Source: Madurella fahalii (lineage: Eukaryota; Ascomycota; Sordariomycetes; Sordariales). From it: a stretch of DNA of 64,000 nucleotides. The translations under genes were made by a program, and so were the position numbers. The notes beneath the pieces are model-generated. The model had not been told where the DNA came from. It saw only the letters and a program-made list of their open reading frames with translations, and made no database searches. Positions 47,341 through 57,107 of the stretch are shown in pieces; the first letter of the stretch is position 1, and every line of letters starts with the position of its first letter. The stretch lies in assembly GCA_029876055.1 (NCBI GenBank), contig CM056875.1:1736001-1800000 (forward strand), given 5' to 3'.

Positions 47341-47892
47341 CGTTATATATAAATTCCGTTTCCAAGGACTAGACATAGCCATTCTAGAACAAAGGCCTCC
47401 AACTCATCGTCCGCATGGTGATCAGCGTACGTTATCCTTATAATCCCTGTCTATAACTATCGACTCGCTAGAGCCGACTGCAGCTAAATAACATTCGATT
47501 GTCGTATCCGGGATCCGCTACTATATCTCGCATCTCGCATCCTACCGCTATCGGCACAAGGACGATGGCCTTGGTGAAGGGCTTGAACCCTTCGTCTGCT
47601 ACCACTCTCTCTCCTTTATAACCTCCTAGCTTAGTAAAATCCCATTAGTGTCGTACTAAAACGAGGGAATACGATTGAAACATAATTTATGCGAACGAGC
47701 ACTTTTTGCCCCGGCCGGAGTAGTGGCAGTTCATATATGCATCGTGGCAATGGTCCTTGGCCAGGGGATGACATTTATGGGCCAGCAACGGGCTACGATC
47801 TTTGCTGTATTAGGTGCAGCTCACGCTCTTGTTGCGCTGTTTGGTGAAATGAACACGACGATTGCGAAAGTATACTCGGGTCGATTCTAGTC
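47341..47892. other. Flank of the transposon
   Basis: About 550 bp with no gene recognised. The plus frame at 47675-47890 overlaps the antisense of the fragment below and shows no known features. Confidence 0.5.
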
Positions 47893-48126
47893 CTACTCGG
47901 CCCCGACCTTCTTGGTCTTCTTGTAATATATGCCGGACTCCTAGAGATTGACGATATTCTATGAATGGATTAGAAAATGATTCTATGCTATTGCGCTCGA
48001 TCGAGCTATACTCACATTGTTCGTGGCCAGCAGCTCCTGGACATAGTTCTGCGGTATGGCATGGAGCTCGTCGACAATGTTGATGGTGTCATCGAGTGCA
48101 CGCGTCAAATTCTCCTCGAGTATATA
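47893..48126 (-). pseudogene. C-terminal fragment of an unrecognised spliced gene
   Basis: Two exon-like pieces on the minus strand: 48016-48126 (LTRALDDTINIVDELHAIPQ at its core) and 47893-47940 (ESGIYYKKTKKVGAE, then TAG). They are joined by an intron with GTGAGT and CTAG, and preceded by a strong polypyrimidine acceptor (TCTTCTCCTCCCAG ending at 48127). No upstream exon or start was found before the neighbouring gene's 3' end at 48309, so it looks like a truncated copy. The protein family is not recognised. Confidence 0.4.
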
Positions 48127-48308
48127 CTGGGAGGAGAAGAGAGAGATATGGAAAAAAGGAGACACATGTCAGAATTCTTGGTAGAGGTATGAACTAGGAA
48201 TTTCACGTATGCTACTGTACGGAACGACGCTCAACAGTCTGAAGAAGTGCCCTGTTTTGACCACAGCTAACATATCATCAAGCGAACCTAGCCCTCAACT
48301 ACAATCCT

Positions 48309-49400
48309 TTACACCTCCTTCACCCTGACAACAACCTTGCCAAAGTGCGAACCGCTAAACAGATACTTGATGGCCTCGGCGGCTTCTTCAAAACTAAACA
48401 CACGATCCACCACGGGGCGAATTTGATGCTCTTCGTAAAACCGACACATCTCCTCGAACCTGTCGCGCGGGCCGTTGATGATGCCCTTGAGCGTGACATT
48501 GCGCCGCAGCGCGAGCAGGTTGAAGTTTGGCCGGCTCCCCTCGTCTTCCTTACCGGACACGTAGCCGATGCACGAGATGAGGCCTCCAAAAGCAACACAG
48601 TCGAGAGACTTGTAAAGGGTCTGAGCGCCGCCCGTCTCGAGGATCACGTCGGCGCCGGCCTTGTCAGTGAGCTTGAGGACCTCGTCCTGCCACTCAGGGT
48701 TGGTACGGTAGTTGATGACGTGATCCGGGGCGAGAGACAGAGACTTGGCCTTTTGCAGCTTCTCGTCCGACGACGACGTGATGATCGCTTTGGCGCCGCT
48801 GGCTTTGGCAATCTGGAGCCCGCTGATGCTGACACCGCCCGTTCCCTGCAACAGGACCGTCTCTCCCTTCCCTCCGGGATGGCCAATGGGCCGCATGCCG
48901 TTGATCGCCATCCATGCTGTGACGGCCGCAATGGGCAGGCAGCTTGCTTCTTCGTCGGTGAGATATGCCGGTGCCCGAACGAGGCCGTAGCTTGGGAAGA
49001 CGCGGTACGTCTGCAGGACTCCGGGAAGGGGCTTTCCCATGCCATGCGCCATGTCGGCTTCCTTGATCTGGCCGCTGAGGTGTGTTTGGATAAAGGTCGA
49101 GAGGACGCGGTCTCCGACTTCCCAGGGGACCGTGTGTGGTCCATCGCCAACCTCCACGATGGTGCCGCACATGTCAGAGCAGGGGACAAGGGGCTTCTCG
49201 GCCTCATGTCCGAGAGTCTTGTGGTGGTTGTAGAGACCCATGACGACCTCGGTGTCGCGATAGTTCAGAGACACTGCTTTGATCTCAACCAGAACTTCGT
49301 CCTTCCCGGGTTTTGGCATCGGCGCCGAACTCCTTTTCAGGTTGTCCAGGCCATCCTGTTGGGTGAGCCACTGCTGTACCTGCGCCTGCTTTTCGGCCAT
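48309..49400 (-). CDS. MDR-family oxidoreductase (quinone oxidoreductase / alcohol dehydrogenase-like)
   Basis: 363 aa in one exon from ATG 49400. The N-terminal GroES-like domain includes KAVSLNYRDTEVVMGLYN and PLVPCSDMCGTIVEVGDGPH; the Rossmann domain has ETVLLQGTGGVSISGLQIAK (about 182-201) with AIITSSSDEKL at the cofactor end, then NYRTNPEWQDEVLKLTDKAG and the C-terminal FEEAAEAIKYLFSGSHFGKV. This is the fungal NAD(P)-dependent zinc-type alcohol dehydrogenase-like group; the usual catalytic-zinc ligand pattern is not obvious, so it is probably a zinc-free reductase. The substrate is unknown. Length is typical. It marks the right border of the accessory island and is transcribed in the same direction as the transporter at 49788. 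Confidence 0.93.
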   Translation of the reverse strand: MAEKQAQVQQWLTQQDGLDNLKRSSAPMPKPGKDEVLVEIKAVSLNYRDTEVVMGLYNHHKTLGHEAEKPLVPCSDMCGTIVEVGDGPHTVPWEVGDRVLSTFIQTHLSGQIKEADMAHGMGKPLPGVLQTYRVFPSYGLVRAPAYLTDEEASCLPIAAVTAWMAINGMRPIGHPGGKGETVLLQGTGGVSISGLQIAKASGAKAIITSSSDEKLQKAKSLSLAPDHVINYRTNPEWQDEVLKLTDKAGADVILETGGAQTLYKSLDCVAFGGLISCIGYVSGKEDEGSRPNFNLLALRRNVTLKGIINGPRDRFEEMCRFYEEHQIRPVVDRVFSFEEAAEAIKYLFSGSHFGKVVVRVKEV

Positions 49401-49787
49401 GGTTGCTGAAAGAATGAACGAGGGTGCGCACTCTGCTTGGAATCACCAACAGTCTAAAAGGGACGACTTTATATCTTCGGCCAAGTACCGGAACCGATGA
49501 TGTAATCAGATCATCGCAGGCTTCATTCGTAAGCAGAGCGGAACATATATCACGGCCAAGTCCAAATTGCGGGGTACGAGAGGGAAATCCATTGCCCGAG
49601 TCCGTTCCCTTCATCTGGTGAGGATTCCCGTCTACACTCTAGTACCAGACGCACGCCACACCCAGCCTCCCAATATTACCAATAACCCTGAAAAAGCAAA
49701 AACGAAATACCAGTATAATGTAGTGAAACTACCCAAGGAACGCCGACTATGCAAATTGTATATAAGGATCCGCCCTGAAAAACTCAA
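49401..49787. other. Intergenic between two minus-strand genes
   Basis: 386 bp: promoter of the oxidoreductase and 3' end of the transporter. Nothing distinctive. Confidence 0.6.
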
Positions 49788-51662
49788 CTACACCACAATG
49801 CCCCGCTGTACCCAGCCATTCTTGCCCTTCCAGGCCCACAGGACAAGCCCACAGGCGACCCATACACTCGCCGCCATCGCCCAAAACGCGGGCGCGTAGC
49901 ACTCTGCCCCGTAACAGAGGTTGTCCTGGCCTTCACCTCCGCCAGACGAGTCCGACTTGTCCGCGCCCGCCTGGTACACAGCCGAGTACACGAGCCCCCA
50001 GAAGGTGGCCCCGAGCGCCGGGAACATGGCCACGATGCCCCAGTTGGTCGCGAAGTTCTCGACTCCCCAGATGACCGTGATGATGATGGGCGTGAGGCTG
50101 AACACGGCTCCGTAACCGGCCCCGACCAGACCTGAGACGATCCAGAACCGCTCTCCGTGGGTCTGCATCAAGCCCGACGCCAGGCCCGCCAGGCCCAGGG
50201 AGAGCACCACGGCGAAGAAGAGGAGGAACGTAACCCGCGAGATGGAGAACCCTCTGCCCCCGAGAATCTGCCGGGTCGACGCAACCTGAAGATGCCGCGT
50301 CTGCGGGCTCGGTGCGAGTAGGTCCGTCAGCGTGCCCGTGAGCAGGCGCACAGCAGTGCTGGTAATGCCAACGATCGAGACGTGGGTGGCTGCCGAGGTG
50401 GGAGCGCCTTCGAAGTGCATCGTCGGCGGATACAGCGTTTTGATGACGGTGCCCATGTTATTGATGAATGCCTCGCCCGGTCCAATCATGAAGAAGAATC
50501 CCAGTGCAAAGCACCACATGGTATGATCCGTCAGGAACCTCTTCGTCTCGGCATTCAACACCCACTGCTTCTTCAACCTTGCCTCCTCCTCCTCCTCGGG
50601 GCGCTTCCCTCCCGCATCCCCGCCGTCAATCTCATTAAAGGGATCCCCCCTCTCCACCACACCGCCATACCCATTCTCGCTCCTCCCCGGCGTAAACATG
50701 GCACTCCCATCCAGAATCCCACTTCTCTCCAACTCCTCCACCGCCTCTTCGATCAGATCCCTCTCGTCCACAATCTTCAGCCCAAACATCCCAATCACGC
50801 CCACCACGAATAACAGCCCCGCCAGAAACACAAAAAACCTAAACACATCCACCTCCCCCTCCTCATCACCAGCAAACAGCCGACTCCCCACCTGACTCAA
50901 CCACATCCCGCTCAGCCCAAACGCCGCGATCGGCCCGGCGACCGCGAGACCCCTGAACCTGCCTCTCCCAAAGTTCTTGGCGCAGGTCGCCACAGCCGCC
51001 ATGTACATGCTGCAGGTGCCGACGCCGATCGCCACGAACGCGGCCACCATGACGGCGTACCACATCCCCCGGGCGCCATCCCCGCCGAGCCCGGCATCAG
51101 CCGCAGCAGCCACTGCAGCAGCAGCAGCGCGCACGTACCCCCCGGCAGCAGCCGCATACCCCCCGCCGAACATGACCGCCGCCAGCAGCGAGAGCGGCGC
51201 GGGGCCCGTCCGGTCGCACACGTACCCCAGCAGCGGCACGGGCACGTACATGGCGACCGAGGCGGCCGAGGCGAGGCCGTTGACCTGGAACTGGGAGTAG
51301 CGCAGGCGCGACTGGAAGATGTGGCCGTAGAGGGAGAAGATGGTGATGGAGCCGGCGCAGAGGGCCGAGGCGAGGGCGGTGAGCAGGGAGGCGGTGCGCG
51401 TCGTTGCCTTGGCGGACGGGGTGGAATTGGGAAGGGACAGGATGGAGCTTGACGAGGACGAGGAGGCGGAGGGGCTGCTGTTGCTGTTGCTGCGGCTGCG
51501 GCTGCTGCTCCTGGAGATGCTGCCCGGGGGGTCGAGGGGGGACGCGCTATCGGATTGTTCCTCTCCCTGCTGGTCGTCGTATTGTTCGCGTTGTTGGAGC
51601 AGCGGAGTGGTCTCTCCCCGCCCAGAGCGAGGAGGGGCGGGACAGGAGGCTACGTAGGCCAT
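49788..51662 (-). CDS. mch1: MCH1-like major facilitator transporter
   Basis: 624 aa in one exon from ATG 51662. An acidic, Ser-rich cytoplasmic leader (with TTPLLQQREQ) precedes about twelve hydrophobic segments. The first is LLTALASALCAGSITIFSLYG, and the second half carries the conserved MWCFALGFFFMIGPGEAFIN, then NMGTVIKTLYPP and WIVSGLVGAGYGAVFSLTPI. A charged cytoplasmic loop of about 80 residues joins TM6 and TM7. This is the yeast Mch1/nodulin-like branch of the MFS, annotated as monocarboxylate-transporter-like; in yeast Mch1 is vacuolar and does not transport monocarboxylates detectably, so the substrate here is unknown. An Ala-rich run (about residues 178-190) comes from GCA/GCT repeats. 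Family assignment is good. Confidence 0.88.
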   Translation of the reverse strand: MAYVASCPAPPRSGRGETTPLLQQREQYDDQQGEEQSDSASPLDPPGSISRSSSRSRSNSNSSPSASSSSSSSILSLPNSTPSAKATTRTASLLTALASALCAGSITIFSLYGHIFQSRLRYSQFQVNGLASAASVAMYVPVPLLGYVCDRTGPAPLSLLAAVMFGGGYAAAAGGYVRAAAAAVAAAADAGLGGDGARGMWYAVMVAAFVAIGVGTCSMYMAAVATCAKNFGRGRFRGLAVAGPIAAFGLSGMWLSQVGSRLFAGDEEGEVDVFRFFVFLAGLLFVVGVIGMFGLKIVDERDLIEEAVEELERSGILDGSAMFTPGRSENGYGGVVERGDPFNEIDGGDAGGKRPEEEEEARLKKQWVLNAETKRFLTDHTMWCFALGFFFMIGPGEAFINNMGTVIKTLYPPTMHFEGAPTSAATHVSIVGITSTAVRLLTGTLTDLLAPSPQTRHLQVASTRQILGGRGFSISRVTFLLFFAVVLSLGLAGLASGLMQTHGERFWIVSGLVGAGYGAVFSLTPIIITVIWGVENFATNWGIVAMFPALGATFWGLVYSAVYQAGADKSDSSGGGEGQDNLCYGAECYAPAFWAMAASVWVACGLVLWAWKGKNGWVQRGIVV

Positions 51663-52249
51663 TTCTTGTTTCCGATGGCGGCCGTTCGTAGTGATAGTGG
51701 TGGGAGGTTCTCGGCCACAAGCAACGGACGGCTGTGGGGACGAGGAGGCAGGTCAAAAGGCGGACGGGCTGGCCCGACAAGGCCGTTTGGGGGATTCAAA
51801 TCCGCGTCGAAACGGATCGCATCTTTGGATGGACGACCTGAGCTGAGATCGACCCAATATTGGATCAGGTTGAATGAAAACCGAAGCGCGGCAGATCAGC
51901 TATCGTTCTGCAAGCCGATTCTGGATGTGGAGAGCAGTCAGAGTCGGGGGCTCGGAGCTGCCTGTGGATGTTGTCAAGCGGCAGATGACCTCAGCGGTTG
52001 TCTGTGCGTCCCTGGTGAGAGTGGGTCCCGGATGCAGCTCACACGGTGGCCGTATACTGTGCAACCACTGTGCTTCGTTGTGACAAACGCACACTACGGC
52101 AACGTACCCCCTACTGAGCAGCCTGAACATTGGAAACATTTCATGATGTTTAAATCCATGACTGATCAATAGTCTCTACTCAGTAACCAATACTCTACTT
52201 TCCATGCGCGATGTCAAACGAATACCTCCCACGAATGGCTGAGCCTACG
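51663..52249. other. Intergenic, upstream of mch1
   Basis: About 590 bp holding the mch1 promoter and the 3' side of the next minus-strand gene. Overlapping short frames have no features. Confidence 0.55.
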
Positions 52250-53685
52250 TCAGCAGAGAGTGAGGATGAGGATGATTGCCACAATGATCACAACTACCGC
52301 AGCACCGCCTAACGCCACAGCAACGGCCCCGTCTTTGTCATCGCAAAAGTCAGCGTTGCTCTCGCACTTCCTGCACCACTCCTCGGCGTTGTCGACGCCG
52401 AAGCGCTGCACCGTGGAATTGAAGTCCTCGAATCGCATTGTGAACGACCAGCCGCCAAAGGGGCACTCGAGGCTGTGGTAGATGAAGCGCACCCAGAGAT
52501 CACAGTCGGACAAATACGTGTTGCCGCCGCCGTAGGATGGATCGAGTTTGCAGTTGTCATAGGGCTCATAGGAAAACAGTTCAAAGGTAATTGCCGTGCC
52601 TGGTTGAGGGAGGTCGAGGGATACGTGGCCGCCGTCCTGGTGCATGAACTGGCTCTTCGCGACGGCAGAGAAGGCGATAAACGGGTCGTGCGATGTAAAA
52701 ATGAGGTTGAGCTTGTTCCGCCTACCGCAGGAGACGATGTTCTCTGTGAAAAGGGCGACAGCACCAGATGCCACAGTGAGTCCAGCCACGCCACGGATCA
52801 TGTCGCCCTCCATCTTCCCGGAGACGGTGAGGTTCGCGTTTCTGATCCACTGCTCCGCTGACGCGTGCTGGTGGAGGCGAGAAAGGTCGTCATCGGTTAT
52901 GAGGCACTTCGTGTCATCATTGTAGGCCCAGTTGTAAGAGGCGCATTCATACAGGTTGTAGGCATTGGAGAAGTCGGCTTGCTCAAGGGAAAATGAATCT
53001 CCGAATGTTCCCTTCGACCAGAGGTCGCGGTAGAACTGACGACTGCTGCTGGAGTAACCCGAGAAGACGTCGTCGGTTGACAGCGACGTGGCATGCTTGT
53101 TGCAGTACGAGACGCCATGGACCCTGCGATTGGAAGTTGTCAGCGACGCCGCCCTCACACTATCCCATGACACCCATACATTATGGACTCTGGATCGTGC
53201 CCGAGTTGAACGGTCGTGATGTTTGGGTACTGATAGCCATCGGGAGGAGATTCCGCCCACGAGCCGCTGACAGGCCAGTCCGCCTCGGGGCAGTCGGATA
53301 TCGCTTGTGCCGACGGCGAATAAAGGCCTTGCATGAACACTATAGCGCTGGCCACTGTGTGGTTGTGCGAAAGCGACAGGACGGTGAGGTGAGAGTTGTC
53401 AATGGCGTCGGGCTCGATACCGTCGATGGGCGCAGAGCCGTGACAGCCACTTGCAGCATCCCGGCTGTGGCGATATGCAGGCCTCAAGTATCGCCCGCGG
53501 AACGCAGCTCCTTGACTGTACATTTGCTGGGCCCCAAGGGGAGTGAGGGTGGCCGGGGCCGACACAGAGGGAGGTGTATGTTCGCCGTGCATGACCTATG
53601 ATGCTGACGACCACACATGCCAGTTGGAGGGCCCGGCCAAGCTGGCTGGGACCAGTAGTGACAGGACAGTTGCCAGAGCAGCCAT
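52250..53685 (-). CDS. Histidine acid phosphatase-like membrane ectoprotein with in-frame nonsense codon
   Basis: Exon 1 runs from ATG 53685 to 53174, exon 2 from 53123 to 52250; the intron (53124-53173) has GTGTCA, GCTGAC and CGCAG. It opens with a signal peptide (MAALATVLSLLVPASLAG) and reaches WHVWSSAS, then TAG at 53596-53598, then VMHGEHTPP in the same frame. LTPLGAQQMYSQGAAFRGRY and the C-terminal tail helix (VVVIIVAIILILTLC) mark the branch-2 histidine phosphatase superfamily with a membrane anchor. The catalytic RHGxRxP is degenerate here (MHGEHTP), so phosphatase activity is doubtful. Translation from ATG 53592 would give an intact 430-aa protein lacking the signal peptide. Potential N-glycosylation sites (NIT, NLT, NST) fit an extracellular domain. 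Confidence 0.68.
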
Positions 53686-56600
53686 GGTTCTTTGCGGGGA
53701 TAGATCAATGTTGGTGGTGATACAGAAACTGAGAAGATGCGGCCAATGTTGAAATGAAATCAAGCGGGACGGACCACAACTGAATGCTGAGGAGGAGGAC
53801 GAGGCGTTGGAATCCCGGCCACGCTGCGAAATCAGAAAGGCAATGGAATTCAGCGCTTTGTCCCTGTTGTACTTTCGCAGTTTAATCACGTCCCGGGCGT
53901 CGTATTGCGCCTTCCGTTCACAAGAGGAAGGGATATAGGCCCAACCGACGTGCCGCGGAAGGAGGGGTAGGGGGTAGGGGTGGGCGGGGTGGGGGGGTTT
54001 GTTGTATCCCGTCGTGTCTGTGGTCCCTTGTCGACTCTAGCATGGGAAGGGGCCTCTCCGAACCGCTCAACACTCTCCGAGACTTCTCGCACAAGCCGTC
54101 AAGGCTGAAATTGGCCTTTCCATTTCCTCTGTCGAATGGTCAGTTTGCAGCGCAATGCACCTCCCTGAAATCTCAATGCCGGTGGCCAATCAACTGCAGG
54201 ACCCAGAGGCCAGCGCTTGCCGAGACAGCGCAAGAGTCCAAAGGTTGCAACATCTGAGGTGACAATTCCCGAACGTGCTAGCCGATTTTTCCAGTTTGTG
54301 ATACAAGAACCCACCGAACATCCGACGCACATAAGATATGGGGAATGATTACGTACCTTAGCCACCACAGGGACCGCAGTACGGGACAAATGCAAGGCCG
54401 GGCTGCAGCTTACATTCGGCAGGTGGCGACTTCGGTCAGCAGCATACACTGATCAGAGGATGCAGCCCTGTCTGACATGATTGGTCCATAGACGCGGGAG
54501 CCGGAGGGAAACGAAGCCCAAGGTCAGCACCCCAAGCGTGACCGTAACTGCCCGGAAAAAGAACGGGGCATCCAAAGCTAGAAATAGCACTGAGGGAACC
54601 TGACGGTACTGCATAGTATATCCTTGGAAACAGAGATACAACACAACGTGCGTCATGGCTGAGGGACTCCAGCCTCCAATGTCCTCGTCAGCATCTGATA
54701 CCTTGGCACGCCAGGCGCCTAATAGTGGAATGTGGCCGGCTAGACGCGATATACCGCGCCAAGCAGCGCTTGGTTGCCTTAACCAGCTCTTGACCCCTGG
54801 CCCTGGATGTTGTGAATTCTACCATGAGCGACCTCCGGATGCTGTTACATGCGTTGCCAACAGCCCTGCAAACGTTGTATGTACCAAGCCGGTTTGTATA
54901 ACCATCATTTATCTACAAGGATGCATGCCTGCATGAGAGCTCACCTAGGAAACGCACGAACCTGGCGCTTGTTTAGCAGCTGGCTCGTTGATATATTGGT
55001 TAACTTGCCGCGAGGCTGCATCCGGCAACACCTTCGAGATCCGGATGCTCCCGCTGTGCCACTACGCTAAGTAAGCCCGGCCCGTAGAACGGCCTGGGTG
55101 GCTCCTCGGCGGGTGATGCCGAGAAGGGTTGAAAGCAGGCATATGTGGTAAGCTGTGTGTGCGTGCGCGCGATCAGATTCTTGCCAAATCACGAATGCCG
55201 TGAGGCGTACCTAAGAGCATGAGAATGAGGAAACACCCCGTTGTCCGTCAAGCCTTCTTTGCACCCTGGGGCCAGATGCAACCCTACCCTCGCTGTACGT
55301 GGTTCTTGTTGAGTTGGACCGGCCGCCTTCCACGCAAACACAGGTTGATGATATAAAGTCCCTAAGCTGGCTCCTCAAACTGGCTCGCCTCTTGACGTCG
55401 CCATGAACTAGAGCAAACCTGCCGCTAGCCTCCCCTTCCCTAGCCCAAGTTAAACAACACCCAACCATTGCATTCTTTCGTAGCTTCAACCCAAGTTCAC
55501 TCGCCCCCAATGCCTCAAAGTTGCCAGTGAGTGGACTCCGCGCGCCTTGCGCCACGCCAAGCCCTTCGTATAGGATCATCACTTAACGATGCAGCTCATC
55601 ATACTCCCACCACCAAGCCGGGGAAGAGCGGGAAGCCCGCGAAGCGCGCTTGAGGGCATACCAGGCTGAGCCGGTTCGTGACGGGAACATCCTCGTGCAA
55701 GTGCCATACCAAACACGGAATCCCTCTGCTAGTCGAAGATCGATGGATAGAAAGATGGACCAAATCATGCAGTCCCTTGGCCGGAGGAGATAGGGGTTTC
55801 TGGGAGAGTGAGAATAGAGATCAGACTGGAAGGAAATAAGGCCCGGTCTGACATAGAGGGTGAGCGCGGTATGGCGCGGCGGATGGGTAATACAGAGGGG
55901 AGATTGTTCTGGATACAATGTCTTAGGGGGGGCGCTGGTGGAAGCCACGTCAGAAAGCAGAACACGATCGACGGAAGGAAATGTAGCTCGCTCACTTGCC
56001 CAAGATTTCCTCCTAGGAGGAAAACAACAGATGCCTCGAAAGAATTACGGATAATGGCAAAGAAATTCGTGGCTTCGACAAACCGATGAAGAGTCCAAAG
56101 CAGCATCGGCAGTCTATCAAATGGGAGCAGGGGGAACAGCGGAGTTTCCAAACTTAGACGGGAGTCAGACCCAACACCGTGGAGAGCAGGCTCTGATTGA
56201 CTGTCCCCTCGCACCCTCCAAATGCCGGGTCAGGAAGCTGAGTCAATCCCACACGGCCATGCGGGCCGGAGCTGATGGTTGGGAGTATGCCTTGGAGGCT
56301 CGGCTCGTGAGGAGAGTGCAATGTGTGACCCTGAGCTCTTTGGAGATATGTAGCGGCTCGCCAAAACCTCGGCTGAACATCGCGTGTCCCATCCGATCAA
56401 GACCAAAAGTTATCAGGGTGTTTGATGGGCTTGCTGTGGGAACTCTGAGGATGACAACGTCATGTGGCATCGGTAAAGCGACGGATGCAAGGGGGAGAGG
56501 GGAAGTTGGTGGGGCATTTTTCTCCGAAGCGCCGTTCACGGAGCGGCTCCCCCGGGCCGATGGCTAAACTCCGGCAGACAAGGCGGATCTAGATCAAGCC

Positions 56601-57107
56601 TTCCCCCTTGCCCCCTGCTTCAGCGGAGCACCCGTTCTCGGCAGCTGGCGTTGCTCCGGGAATAACGACCCACCGTCTCCCGTGAAGAGCGGATGGGGTT
56701 GGACGAGCGAGAAGAGAGATGCAGACCGCAGATGTCGTCAAGCTTTGCTCTTGGGAACCCCCACTCCATTCTCGCTTCTTCCTTCGGATTTGCGGATCTG
56801 CGCTCTTCCCCGACAGGACAGAGCGTCGTGCGGACATGCCCAGTTTAGCCACCCGGCGGTGCGGTGTGACACCGTGTTGACTAGCAATTGCTTCAACAGA
56901 TGCATGCCGAGTGGGCACACTATTCCGGCGGGTTGAATCTGGCAGGTGGCTGCATTGCCAGAGTCTGGTCCATGAACTGGCTGGGCTCATTGAGCGAGTC
57001 TATAAAGCATCTACCCTCATGAATCCGACGTGACCACTACTTCCCGTCATCGATGGCCAAGACGTTGAAACTTTGGAGCCTAGAATTTGTCAAACTCTCA
57101 GCCCGAC
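53686..57107. other. 3.4-kb intergenic region
   Basis: No convincing gene. It holds the G-rich tract at 53964-53997 near the phosphatase-like gene's 5' side, and otherwise only short unsupported frames (for example minus 55765-56214 and plus 56121-56567). The last few hundred bases are the promoter of the MFS gene. Confidence 0.5.
53964..53997 (+). other. G-rich tract, possible G-quadruplex
   Basis: Six runs of three to seven G, separated by one to two bases (GGGGTAGGGGGTAGGGG, then GGG, GGGG and G7), in 34 nt. It lies about 280 bp upstream of the phosphatase-like start codon, on the strand opposite to that gene's coding strand. Confidence 0.6.

Noticed and set aside
56121..56567. 148-codon plus-strand frame in the 53.7-57.1 kb gap
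   Set aside because: No motif or splice evidence, and an equally long antisense frame overlaps it.
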